Source: Afipia sp. 1NLS2 (lineage in GTDB: Bacteria; Pseudomonadota; Alphaproteobacteria; Rhizobiales; Xanthobacteraceae). From it: a DNA stretch of 64,000 bases. The stretch is taken from assembly GCF_000178995.1 (NCBI RefSeq), contig NZ_ADVZ01000001.1:964001-1028000 (forward strand), given 5' to 3'. Position numbers and translations under genes: made by a program. Under the pieces are notes generated by a model that saw only the letters and a program-made list of their open reading frames with translations, did no database searches and was not told the origin of the DNA. Positions 54,430 through 62,928 of the stretch are shown here, piece by piece (the stretch's first letter is position 1; each line of letters starts with the position of its first letter).

Positions 54430-54495
54430 ACGGGTTTGAGCCGATGCGGTCCAGAGAGAGCGCCGACCGGCTCGCCCGTGTCCCGCTCTCCCGAG
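54430..54495 (+). promoter_or_regulatory. Family A structured leader, copy 4 (helicase gene)
   Basis: ACGGG (54430-54434) pairs with CCCGT (54475-54479), then GAGCC (54438-54442) with GGCTC (54469-54473) and GGTC (54448-54451) with GACC (54465-54468). The loop holds AGAGAGAGCG; its GAGAGCG (54456-54462) is exactly complementary to CGCTCTC at 54484-54490, close to the CGAGG ribosome site (54492-54496). The start codon is at 54506. Confidence 0.68.
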
Positions 54496-54505
54496 GTCTC
54501 TTCCC

Positions 54506-57500
54506 ATGTCTCATCCTTCCGTCGCGACGGCCGCGCCAGCCGTCGCTCCGATCCCGTGCGCCCGCACGGATGCTCCTGCGCCGCGGCTCGCCGAAGCCGC
54601 GCGTCTTCTTCTCCCCCATCTCGAGCAAGGCCGCCGCGTCGATGCCACCATCCTGCGCACGGCGATGGAGGCGGCCTTCGGCGCCTCCGACACGGCGGGC
54701 GCCTGGGACTGGAAGGCGGGGTATGACGCCTGCGAGGCGGCGACTGTTCTGTTGCTGCGCAAATACGGCAAGCCGCTATTCCGCAAAGCCGGCTCGCGCG
54801 CCGCGTCGCTTCCGCAATTCGCGAAGCTCACAAGCCTCTTGCCCTCCCACACGCGGCGGTCCGAGGAGAGCCAGGCGCTCCAGCAGTTCTCGACGCCGAT
54901 TCCGCTCGGCCTCGCCGCGCTCTGCGCCGCGGTCATCGCGCCCGGCGACCGCGTGCTGGAGCCCTCCGCCGGCACCGGACTCCTTGCGATCCTCGGGGAG
55001 ATCGCGGGCGGCGCACTCGTTCTGAACGAGCTGGCGGAGACGCGCGCCGATCTGCTCGCGCATCTCTTTCCCAGCCTCACGGTGACGCGCTTCGACGCGG
55101 CGCAGATCGACGATCACCTGGACCGCGCCATCACGCCGACCGTCGTGCTGATGAACCCGCCGTTCTCGGTTATGGCGAATGTCAGCGGCCGGATGGCCGA
55201 CGCCGCCTACCGCCACGTCGCCTCGGCGCTGGCGCGCCTCGCCGATGGCGGGCGGCTGGTGGCGATCACCGGTGCCAACTTCGGCCCCGAGACGCCGGCA
55301 TGGCGCGACGCCTTCGCCCGCCTGCAGGAGCGCGGCACTGTCGTCTTCACCGCGACCATCGACGGCGCCGTGTATGCCAAGTACGGGACGACGATCGAGA
55401 CGCGCCTCACCGTCATCGACAAAGTGCCCGCGTCTGACGCCGGGATGTTTCCAACATCCGCCGGCACCGCCCCCGACGTGGCGACGCTGCTCGCCTGGAT
55501 CGCCGAGCGCGTTCCGCCGCGTCGGTCTGTCGCCGCAACGCTTACCGCGCCGACCGGGGACAGTCTTGCAACGCCGCGGACCGTTCGTGGCTATCTCACG
55601 CGCGCCGCCTCCCGGCAGCCGGCTCCGGCGATCGCCGAGCCCGAAGGCGTCGAGCTCGCCTACGAGACGATCGAGTGGACGCCGCCCGAGGGCGCCCGAC
55701 TGACGGATGCGCTTTATGAAGAATACGGATTGCAGTCGATCCGTATTCCCGGGTCTCAGGATCATCCCACCAAGCTCGTCCAATCAGCGGCGATGGCGTC
55801 GGTCGCGCCACCCAGGCCTTCCTACCGGCCGCGTCTTCCAGCGAACCTTGTCACAGATGGGTTGCTGTCGGACGCCCAACTCGAAAGCGCTATCTACGCC
55901 GGAGAGGCGCATGCCGATTTCCTCGCCGGCTCATGGACCGTGGACGAGACCTTCGATCTCGTCGCCGCCGCGCGGGACGACGCCGAGAATCACGTTCGCT
56001 TTCGTCGGGGGTGGTTTCTCGGCGACGGCACCGGCGCCGGCAAGGGCCGCCAGGTCGCTGGCATCCTGCTCGACAATTGGCTGAAGGGCCGCCGCCGCGC
56101 CGTTTGGATCAGCAAGTCCGACAAGCTGATTGAGGATGCGCAGCGCGACTGGTCGGCGCTCGGCATGGAGCGGCTGCTGGTCACGCCGCTCTCCCGCTTT
56201 CGTCAGGGCACGCCGATCCGGCTGGCGGAAGGCGTCCTATTTACGACCTACGCCACGCTGCGCACCGATGAGCGCGGCGAGAAGCTTTCGCGCGTTCGGC
56301 AGATCGTCGAATGGTTGGGCTCCGACTTCGACGGAGTGATCATTTTCGACGAGAGCCACGCCATGCAGAACGCGGTCGGCGGCAAGGGCGAACGCGGCGA
56401 CCAGGCCGCCTCGCAGCAGGGCCGCGCGGGGCTGCGGCTGCAACACGCCCTGCCGAACGCCCGCGTTGTCTACGTTTCCGCGACCGGCGCGACCACGGTC
56501 CATAACCTCGCCTATGCCCAGCGTCTCGGCCTGTGGGGCGGCGAGGACTTCCCCTTCGCGACCCGCGCGGAGTTCGTCGAGGCGATCGAGGATGGCGGCG
56601 TAGCGGCGATGGAGGTGCTGGCGCGCGACCTCAAGGCGCTCGGCCTCTATGCCGCCCGCTCGCTCTCCTACGAGGGCGTCGAATACGAGTTGGTCGAGCA
56701 TCAGCTCACCCCCGAGCAGATCCGCATCTACGACGCCTATGCCGGCGCGTTCTCGATCATTCACAACAATCTCGACGCGGCGATGCGGGCCGCCAACATC
56801 ACCGGCGAGACGGGCACGCTGAATGCGCAGGCCAAGTCCTCCGCCCGGTCCGCCTTCGAATCCGCCAAGCAGCGCTTCTTCGGCCATCTGCTGACGAGCA
56901 TGAAAACGCCCTCGCTGATCCGCTCGATCGAGCGCGATCTCGAACTGGGCCACGCCGCCGTCATCCAGATCGTCTCGACTGGCGAAGCGCTGATGGAGCG
57001 CCGGCTCGCGGAGATTCCGACCGAGGACTGGAATGACGTGCAAGTCGACATCACCCCGCGCGAGTACGTCCTCGACTATCTCGCTCATTCCTTCCCGGTG
57101 CAGCTCTACGAGCCCTTCACCGATAGCGAGGGCAATCTCTCCTCCCGGCCGGTCTATCGAGACGGCCAGCCCGTCGAGAGCCGCGAGGCCCTCGCCCGCC
57201 GCGATCGCTTGATCGAGAAACTCGCCTCGCTTCCGCCCGTGCCCGGTGCGCTCGACCAGATCGTCCAGCGCTTCGGCACCGACCTGGTGGCCGAAGTGAC
57301 CGGACGCTCGCGTCGCGTCGTCCGCAAGGGCGATCGGCTGATGGTCGAGAACCGTGCCGGCTCCGCCAACCTCGCCGAGACCGCCGCCTTCATGGATGAC
57401 GCCAAGCGCATCCTCGTCTTCAGTGACGCTGGCGGCACCGGACGTTCGTATCACGCCGAGCTGTCGGCGCGGAATCGCAGGTTGCGCGTCCACTACCTGC

Positions 57501-58843
57501 TGGAACCCGGATGGAAGGCCGACGCCGCCATCCAGGGCCTCGGCCGCACGAACCGGACCAACCAGGCGCAGCCGCCGCTGTTCCGGCCGATCGCGACCAA
57601 CGTGAAGGCCGAGAAGCGCTTTCTCTCGACCATCGCCCGCCGCCTCGACACGCTGGGCGCGATCACGCGCGGTCAGCGCCAGACCGGCGGCCAGGGCCTG
57701 TTCAGGCCCGAAGACAATCTCGAAAGCCACTACGGCCGCGACGCGCTGCGTCAGCTCTACATGCTGCTTGTACGCGGCAAGGTCGAAGGCTGTTCCCTTC
57801 GGACCTTCGAGGACTCGACCGGGTTGAAGCTCATGGATGCCAACGGCATCAAGGATGAGCTTCCACCGATCACGACTTTTCTCAATCGCCTGCTGGCGCT
57901 CACTATCGACCTGCAGAACGTGCTGTTCACCGCGTTTGAGCAATTGCTCACCGCCCGCATTGAAGGCGCCATCGCGTCTGGCACCTATGATGTCGGCCTG
58001 GAAACGCTGCGCGCGGAGAGCTTCGTCGTCACGGACCGCAGCGCCATCTACACCCATCCGGCTACCGGCGCTGAGACACGGCTGCTCACCATCACCGAAC
58101 GCCGCCGCAATCAGCCCGTGACGCTGGGCGAGGCGTTCGATCGTCTCTCCGATCCGCGCTCCGTCCTGCTCATCAACGAGCGCTCGGGCCGTGCCACCGT
58201 CCAGGTCCCAGCGCCGAGCCTCATGCTCGACGACGGCGAGATCGAGCGCCGCGTCCGGCTGATCCGGCCGATGGAGCATCACAGCCTTCCGCTGAAGGTG
58301 ATGGCGGAAAGCCACTGGGCGGAAGCTGACCGCGCGCACTTTGCCGCGGCCTGGCAAGCCGAGCTCAGCGAAGTGCCCGAGTTCACCGACAGCACCATCC
58401 ATGTGGTGGCGGGCTTGCTCCTTCCGATCTGGAAACGGCTGCCGAATGAGTCGACGCGCGTCTATCGGCTTCAGACCGACGCCGGTGAGTGCATCATCGG
58501 CCGCAAAGTCTCGCCCGCCTGGGTCGCCACTACGCTCGCAACCGACGCGCCCACGCTGACGCCCGACGCCGCCTTCACCGCCCTGATGGACGGACGTACG
58601 ATTCTCGACCTCGCCGAAGGTCTCCAGCTTCGGCGCGTCCGCGTCATGGGTGCAAACCGCCTCGAGCTGTTGGGCTTCACCGACACGATGCGCGACCGGC
58701 TCAAGGCTTACGGCCTTTTCCACGAGATCATCTCCTGGAAGCTGCGCATGTTCGTGCCCACGGATGCGAGCGGCATCGACGTCCTCGCGAAAGTGCTCGA
58801 TCGCTATCCGGTCGAGCGCATCGGCGAGCGTGAGGCCGCGTGA
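54506..58843 (+). CDS. Methyltransferase / strawberry-notch-like helicase fusion
   Basis: A 1445-residue protein. Residues about 130-330 are a class I DNA-methyltransferase-like domain with the SAM motif VLEPSAGTGLLAIL (about 152-165) and NPPFSVM (about 216-222). Residues about 430-800 are the N-terminal AAA part of the strawberry-notch helicase family: GDGTGAGKGRQVAG (about 505-518, Walker A), FDESHAMQN (about 613, DExH) and VSATGAT. Residues about 830-1130 are the helicase C-terminal domain (RILVFSDAGGTGRSYHAELSARN). The order methyltransferase-helicase resembles phage P1 DarB, which protects injected DNA from restriction. Stop overlaps the next start (TGATG). Confidence 0.88.
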   Translation: MSHPSVATAAPAVAPIPCARTDAPAPRLAEAARLLLPHLEQGRRVDATILRTAMEAAFGASDTAGAWDWKAGYDACEAATVLLLRKYGKPLFRKAGSRAASLPQFAKLTSLLPSHTRRSEESQALQQFSTPIPLGLAALCAAVIAPGDRVLEPSAGTGLLAILGEIAGGALVLNELAETRADLLAHLFPSLTVTRFDAAQIDDHLDRAITPTVVLMNPPFSVMANVSGRMADAAYRHVASALARLADGGRLVAITGANFGPETPAWRDAFARLQERGTVVFTATIDGAVYAKYGTTIETRLTVIDKVPASDAGMFPTSAGTAPDVATLLAWIAERVPPRRSVAATLTAPTGDSLATPRTVRGYLTRAASRQPAPAIAEPEGVELAYETIEWTPPEGARLTDALYEEYGLQSIRIPGSQDHPTKLVQSAAMASVAPPRPSYRPRLPANLVTDGLLSDAQLESAIYAGEAHADFLAGSWTVDETFDLVAAARDDAENHVRFRRGWFLGDGTGAGKGRQVAGILLDNWLKGRRRAVWISKSDKLIEDAQRDWSALGMERLLVTPLSRFRQGTPIRLAEGVLFTTYATLRTDERGEKLSRVRQIVEWLGSDFDGVIIFDESHAMQNAVGGKGERGDQAASQQGRAGLRLQHALPNARVVYVSATGATTVHNLAYAQRLGLWGGEDFPFATRAEFVEAIEDGGVAAMEVLARDLKALGLYAARSLSYEGVEYELVEHQLTPEQIRIYDAYAGAFSIIHNNLDAAMRAANITGETGTLNAQAKSSARSAFESAKQRFFGHLLTSMKTPSLIRSIERDLELGHAAVIQIVSTGEALMERRLAEIPTEDWNDVQVDITPREYVLDYLAHSFPVQLYEPFTDSEGNLSSRPVYRDGQPVESREALARRDRLIEKLASLPPVPGALDQIVQRFGTDLVAEVTGRSRRVVRKGDRLMVENRAGSANLAETAAFMDDAKRILVFSDAGGTGRSYHAELSARNRRLRVHYLLEPGWKADAAIQGLGRTNRTNQAQPPLFRPIATNVKAEKRFLSTIARRLDTLGAITRGQRQTGGQGLFRPEDNLESHYGRDALRQLYMLLVRGKVEGCSLRTFEDSTGLKLMDANGIKDELPPITTFLNRLLALTIDLQNVLFTAFEQLLTARIEGAIASGTYDVGLETLRAESFVVTDRSAIYTHPATGAETRLLTITERRRNQPVTLGEAFDRLSDPRSVLLINERSGRATVQVPAPSLMLDDGEIERRVRLIRPMEHHSLPLKVMAESHWAEADRAHFAAAWQAELSEVPEFTDSTIHVVAGLLLPIWKRLPNESTRVYRLQTDAGECIIGRKVSPAWVATTLATDAPTLTPDAAFTALMDGRTILDLAEGLQLRRVRVMGANRLELLGFTDTMRDRLKAYGLFHEIISWKLRMFVPTDASGIDVLAKVLDRYPVERIGEREAA

Positions 58844-59904
58844 TGCCGCGCGACGCCTCCGAACTGGCTTACCGTCTCGCGGGTGAGGCCGAGGCGGTGT
58901 GCCGCCATTATCTGTCCAATGGACGCCGTGAGGGCCGGTACTGGCTGGTGGGCGATGTCCGCAACGCGCCGGGACGATCCATGTTCGTCCGGCTGAAGGA
59001 GTCAGCGAAAGGACCGGCCGGCAAATGGACGGACGCCGCGACGGGTGAGCATGGCGATCTTCTCGACGTCATTCGCGAGAGCTGCGGTCTCATCGACTTC
59101 CACGACGTGGCCGACGAAGCCCGCCGCTTCTTGAGCCTGCCGCGCATTGAACCGGAGCCTCCGTCGAAGCCTTCACGACTTCTCGCACAGACCGGCTCGC
59201 CGGAAGCGGCACGGCGGCTCTTCGCCATGTCGCAGCCGGTGATACGTACACTCGTGGAGACGTATCTCCGCAATCGCGGCATTACGCCTTTGCACGAAGA
59301 CGGCGCGCTGCGCTTTCATCCGCGCTGCTACTACCGGCCCGACGACCAATCGCCAACCGAGACCTGGCCCGCGATGATCGCGCGCGTGACCGATCTCGAT
59401 GGACGCATCACCGGCGCGCACCGCACCTGGCTCGACCCCGACGGTTTCGATCCCATCCGTCTCGGCAAAGCGCCGATCGACACGCCGCGACGCGCGATGG
59501 GCGACCTCCTCGGCAACGCCGTGCGCTTCGGCGTGGCGAACGACGTGCTCGCGGCTGGCGAAGGCATCGAGACCATGCTGTCCCTGCGCTCAGTGCTGCC
59601 AACCCTGCCGATGGCCGCCGCGCTCTCAGCCAACCATCTCGCCGCTCTGTTGCTTCCACCGACACTGCACCGGCTCTACATCGCCCGCGACAATGATGCG
59701 GCCGGCGACGGGGCGACGATCGCTCTGACCGAACGGGCCCAATCGGCCGGTGTCGAGGCGATCACCTGGACGCCGAGGCACGGCGACTTCAACGAGGATC
59801 TGCGCGCCTTCGGCCGCGACGCGCTTCGAGCAGCCTTGCGGGTGGAACTCGTCCCGCACGACGTCGCTCGCTTTATGCTCCTGGCGACAGCCGAGACGGG
59901 ATGA
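58843..59904 (+). CDS. Toprim domain protein (DUF7146-like, primase-related)
   Basis: A 353-residue protein. Residues about 15-90 look like the N-terminal domain of phage/plasmid primases (NGRREGRYWLVGDVRNAPGRSMFV, GKWTDAATGEHGDLLDVI). Residues about 225-340 are a Toprim fold with Glu in AAGEGIETMLSL and the Asp pair in YIARDNDAAGDGA. It may make primers or manipulate DNA ends during transfer or replication of the element. The ATG at 58843 overlaps the helicase stop by one base; a GTG 3 bases upstream is also in frame. Confidence 0.85.
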   Translation: MPRDASELAYRLAGEAEAVCRHYLSNGRREGRYWLVGDVRNAPGRSMFVRLKESAKGPAGKWTDAATGEHGDLLDVIRESCGLIDFHDVADEARRFLSLPRIEPEPPSKPSRLLAQTGSPEAARRLFAMSQPVIRTLVETYLRNRGITPLHEDGALRFHPRCYYRPDDQSPTETWPAMIARVTDLDGRITGAHRTWLDPDGFDPIRLGKAPIDTPRRAMGDLLGNAVRFGVANDVLAAGEGIETMLSLRSVLPTLPMAAALSANHLAALLLPPTLHRLYIARDNDAAGDGATIALTERAQSAGVEAITWTPRHGDFNEDLRAFGRDALRAALRVELVPHDVARFMLLATAETG

Positions 59905-60028
59905 AAAGCGGCGGTTCGAGCGCCGCCATAGCCGGTCTGGCGAGGCCCACGAGCCGGACAGAGTCCGCGCCCTGGCCTTCTAGAGGGCGATCGGACGCCA
60001 GCCGGTCCGGCCCGGCAATGGCTGCGCC

Positions 60029-60083
60029 CGGCTATTTTCCGCCGGCCCTGCGGGCCTTTGCACCGCGAAGCAAAATAGCCGGT
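60029..60083 (+). ncRNA. Family B three-way-junction leader, copy 1 (DUF2493 gene)
   Basis: The 305-base gap before the DUF2493 gene contains an 11-base perfect outer stem CCGGCTATTTT (60029-60039) with AAAATAGCCGG (60073-60083). Inside it are two hairpins: GGCCC-TGC-GGGCC (60045-60057) and TTTGC-ACC-GCGAA (60058-60070). It is followed by a CATCCTCCGCTG block (60091-60102) and GCGCTCCGG, both shared with the copy at 62756. The strand is inferred from the downstream gene. Confidence 0.62.
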
Positions 60084-60209
60084 CTTCGCCATCCTCCGCT
60101 GACGCTGCGGCCCTGCGCTGCGCTCCGGGTTCTGGGCCGCACCGCCCGCCGTCTGGTGATCGCCACGAAGGCCGCGATCGGCGCGGCCGATCCGGCAAAG
60201 GACCTCACC

Positions 60210-61148
60210 ATGACGACCGACCACGACGACACCGATTTCGAACCGCCGCACAGCTCATCCGCGACCGATCACGTTCTCAACGAGCTTCAGCTCTATGGCT
60301 ACCGTCCCTTCCAGGACGAACCCGATCCGAGGCCGCTCCCCGAAGGCAATGCCGTGGCCGGCGCCGTCGCCGACATCTTCGACGCTCTCGTCTCGACCTT
60401 GGGCGACACTCGCCTCGAACCGGACCTCGAGGACTTGCTCTGGTCGACCGCCAATCTCTTCCACCGTGCCGTCGAACGCATCGAACGCGAGCTCGACGAC
60501 AACGAGCAAGCGCAGCGGCGCAGCCAGCGCGAGCAGAATGGCTCGGAAGTGCGGTCCGTCGAGCTCGAACGGCTGACGGCCGAGGGCATTACGGTCACCG
60601 AGCGCCGCAATAGCATGGAACTCTTCCGCGACCAGGCCGCCGAACGCTTCGAGGTCCACACCGGATCATCCTGGCGTCCCCGCTCGGGATCGCTAGTCAA
60701 TCATCGCACGCTTACCGCCGCGATGATCGATAGTCGGGACTTCCTCGCCGCCAAGCGCCGCGCCGAAACCGAGGTGATGCTGCCGCCCGGACCGAAGATC
60801 TCGCTCACCGGCGGGCTCGACTTCAACGACCATCGCCTGATCTGGGATCGGCTCGACAAGGTGCACGCCAAGCATCCCGACATGGTGCTGCTGCACGGCG
60901 GCTCGCCGAAGGGCGCTGAACTCATCGCGGCCAAATGGGCGACCAACCGCAAGGTGCCGCAGATCGCCTTCAAGCCCGACTGGACGAAGCACGCGAAAGC
61001 AGCTCCGTTCAAGCGCAACGACGCGATGCTCGCGGTCCTGCCGATCGGCGTCCTCCACTTCCCGGGCACCGGCATCCAGGACAACCTCGCTGACAAGGCG
61101 AAGAAGCTCGGCATCCCGGTCTGGAAGCACGGCGAAGGCGGCGCGTGA
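60210..61148 (+). CDS. DUF2493 domain protein
   Basis: A 312-residue protein. The N-terminal 180 residues are helical and acidic (ELDDNEQAQRRSQREQNGSEV, part of a likely coiled coil). The C-terminal about 110 residues are the DUF2493 Rossmann-like domain (KISLTGGLDFNDHRLIWDRLDKVHAKHPDMVLLHGGSPKGAE, then GIPVWK), related to SLOG/DprA-like nucleotide-binding folds. The role on the element is unknown. The ATG at 60210 follows AAAGGAC; upstream in-frame sequence runs through the structured leader and is not counted. Confidence 0.82.
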   Translation: MTTDHDDTDFEPPHSSSATDHVLNELQLYGYRPFQDEPDPRPLPEGNAVAGAVADIFDALVSTLGDTRLEPDLEDLLWSTANLFHRAVERIERELDDNEQAQRRSQREQNGSEVRSVELERLTAEGITVTERRNSMELFRDQAAERFEVHTGSSWRPRSGSLVNHRTLTAAMIDSRDFLAAKRRAETEVMLPPGPKISLTGGLDFNDHRLIWDRLDKVHAKHPDMVLLHGGSPKGAELIAAKWATNRKVPQIAFKPDWTKHAKAAPFKRNDAMLAVLPIGVLHFPGTGIQDNLADKAKKLGIPVWKHGEGGA

Positions 61149-61166
61149 GCGCCGCCACCCACCGAT

Positions 61167-61733
61167 TCACGTATCCAGCAGCTCCGGCCGGAACAGCCGT
61201 CGCCGGCTAATGATCTTGCCGGAGACCATGAACACGTCATCGCCGGTGTAGTGCAGCGTCTCGGGATGCTTCGGCGACTTGGCGACATGCGCCGTCACCA
61301 CTTCGAAGATAAAGAAGTTGTACCTGTCGACCAGCGCATCGTCGATGAGGCGACACTCAAAGTTGGCGTGACACTCCACGATCAACGGCGCCTTCACGAG
61401 CGCCGCCGGCTGCGCCGTCAGGCCGAACTTCTTGAACTTGTCGACCTCCGCGCCCGTCGTGTTGCCGACTCCGACCACAATATCTGTCAGCGCCGTCGTC
61501 GGCAGATTGATCACGCACTCCCGGCTCTTGCGCATGAGGTCGAAGCTGTAGTTGCCGCCGGCGATGACGCAGCCGACGAGTGACGGTGTAAACTCCATGA
61601 CGGTGTGCCAGCCCATGGTCATGATGTTTCGCCTGTCATCCAGCGCCGACGACACCATCACGATCGGTCCCGGTTCAAGATAACGCCGGACCTGCGTCAC
61701 CGGGAAATCTGCCTTTTCCGCGTGCTTTGCCAT
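61167..61733 (-). CDS. Flavin reductase family protein
   Basis: A 188-residue FMN-binding split-barrel protein (PGPIVMVSSALDDRRNIMTMGWHTVMEFTPSLVGCVIAGGNYSFDLM, then CVINLPTT). Relatives are flavin reductases or flavoredoxins that pass electrons to partner enzymes. It is one of only two minus-strand genes in this part of the element and is convergent with the DUF2493 gene (18 bases). No partner oxygenase is nearby, so it may be an independent cargo gene. Confidence 0.85.
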   Translation of the reverse strand: MAKHAEKADFPVTQVRRYLEPGPIVMVSSALDDRRNIMTMGWHTVMEFTPSLVGCVIAGGNYSFDLMRKSRECVINLPTTALTDIVVGVGNTTGAEVDKFKKFGLTAQPAALVKAPLIVECHANFECRLIDDALVDRYNFFIFEVVTAHVAKSPKHPETLHYTGDDVFMVSGKIISRRRLFRPELLDT

Positions 61734-61902
61734 TGTCCCGTCCTCTTATGCCGCTTCGTCCATCGGATGCCCGAAGTCACGTGGCGTGCGGCGAGGCTGG
61801 TTTCCCCTCCCATCGCCACCGGCTTTCGGCTATACTTCGAACTGCGCCGCGGTGGTGGTGGAAGGCGCGACCGTCACAGCTTTTGTCACGGAGGCTTCCG
61901 CC

Positions 61903-62385
61903 ATGCTCGTCATCGGACTCATCCTCAGCATGTTCGGGATCGGCCTGTTCTGCTGGCTGATCTTCACGCTCGCTGTCTACGCCCTGCCGTTCTTCGTCGG
62001 ATTGACGGCTGGAATGGCAGCGTTTCATGGCGGCGCCGGCGTCATCGGCGCCCTGCTCGTCGGCATTGTCGCCGGTGCTCTCACTCTCGGCGTCGGCCAG
62101 ATCGCGTTCGCGGTTGTTCGCCCGCTGCCTCTGCGCGCCACCATCGCGGCCGCATTCGCCATACCAGCGGCGATTGCCGGCTATCATGCGGTTCTTGGAC
62201 TCTCGCAGATCGGCATCCCATCGCTCGTCTGGCGCGAGGTGTTCGCCTGGATCGGCGCAATCTTTATCGGCGGCACGGCATGGACGCGGATGACGGTCTT
62301 CGCGGAGCCGCTCCCGTTGCGGCCTGGCGGGGCGTCACAGGACGGGCCTCAGCCGGTTCTGACCGCTGCGACGCGCAAGGGATGA
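61903..62385 (+). CDS. Small integral membrane protein
   Basis: A 160-residue protein with about four to five transmembrane segments: LVIGLILSMFGIGLFCWLIFTLAVYALPFFVGLTAG, GVIGALLVGIVAGALTLGVGQIAFAVV, IAAAFAIPAAIAGYHAVLGL and EVFAWIGAIFIGG. The start at 61903 follows GGAGG by 7 bases; upstream ATGs give no membrane segment. No family name is known to me beyond hypothetical membrane protein of mobile elements. Confidence 0.7.
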   Translation: MLVIGLILSMFGIGLFCWLIFTLAVYALPFFVGLTAGMAAFHGGAGVIGALLVGIVAGALTLGVGQIAFAVVRPLPLRATIAAAFAIPAAIAGYHAVLGLSQIGIPSLVWREVFAWIGAIFIGGTAWTRMTVFAEPLPLRPGGASQDGPQPVLTAATRKG

Positions 62386-62581
62386 GCATCGTCCTCGTCG
62401 TCGATTGAGGTTGCGTTGACGATCGGGCTTCAGGAACGCGTGCTCAAGTCCCGGAGTATGCGGCCCACGTCGGAAGCGCGCTTCGCCGGCGTCGGAGCGA
62501 TCTCTAGCGGCCCATGATCCATCGGGCCGAACGTCCCGGTGCGGCGGTTGCGCGGCAAACGATCCCGCCTTTTCCTACGCC

Positions 62582-62736
62582 ATGGCTTCTTTCTCTACGC
62601 CTGAACTCGCCGACATCTTGTGCAGGACAACCGACATTCGCCACGTCTTCTCCCGAGGATGCTGTTCAAGCACGGACGCACCTGGCCTCGTGATGGCCTG
62701 ATCTGGCCGAAGACCGGCTGCGCCTCGATCGCCTGA
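62582..62736 (+). pseudogene. Possible small frameshifted gene
   Basis: Frame from ATG 62582 encodes MASFSTPELADILCRTTDIR followed by HVFSRG. The frame beginning ATG 62659 encodes MLFKHGRTWPRDGLIWPKTG then CASIA and a stop at 62734. One extra base at about 62,656-62,659 would join them into a 51-residue protein. It could be a small gene broken by a single-base deletion, or coincidence. No protein is claimed. The rest of the 543-base gap 62386-62928 shows no gene; its right part holds the leader at 62756. Confidence 0.35.
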
Positions 62737-62755
62737 GCCGCAACGACGTCGGATC

Positions 62756-62804
62756 GACTTTCTTCCCCTGGGCTAAAGCCCATTCCTCGCGAGGCAAGAA
62801 AGTC
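62756..62804 (+). ncRNA. Family B three-way-junction leader, copy 2 (DUF736 gene)
   Basis: Outer stem GACTTTCTT (62756-62764) with AAGAAAGTC (62796-62804), nine perfect pairs. Inside are TGGGCT-AA-AGCCCA (62769-62782) and the palindrome CCTCGCGAGG (62785-62794). The stem sequences differ from copy 1 at 60029, but the architecture is the same, and both are followed by CATCCTCCGCTG and CGCTCCGG blocks before the gene (ATG 62929). Confidence 0.62.
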
Positions 62805-62928
62805 TCACCGCCGTCATCCTCCGCTGCGCTCCGGCCCGCGAGCGGGTGCGTCGTCGATCGTCCCCGGCCCGTCGATCGCCATCGAGGCCGCGGTGGTCGC
62901 GGGCTCGAAAACAGCAAGGAGAAGTGAC

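Noticed and set aside
47273-54495. Possible CRISPR or dispersed palindromic repeat array
   Set aside because: Copies are far apart, each tied to one gene's ribosome site, with no regular spacers and no cas genes.
56237-58723. 828-codon open frame on the minus strand over the helicase gene
   Set aside because: Antisense shadow of the strawberry-notch gene; no recognisable protein motif and no ribosome site.
62386-62581. A gene in the left part of the gap before the DUF736 gene
   Set aside because: No frame with start, ribosome site and protein-like composition; only weak shadows on both strands.
62756-62804. Possible tRNA because of the branched fold
   Set aside because: No acceptor stem with CCA position, no T-loop GTTCGA pattern and no anticodon arm of the right size; 49 bases is too short.
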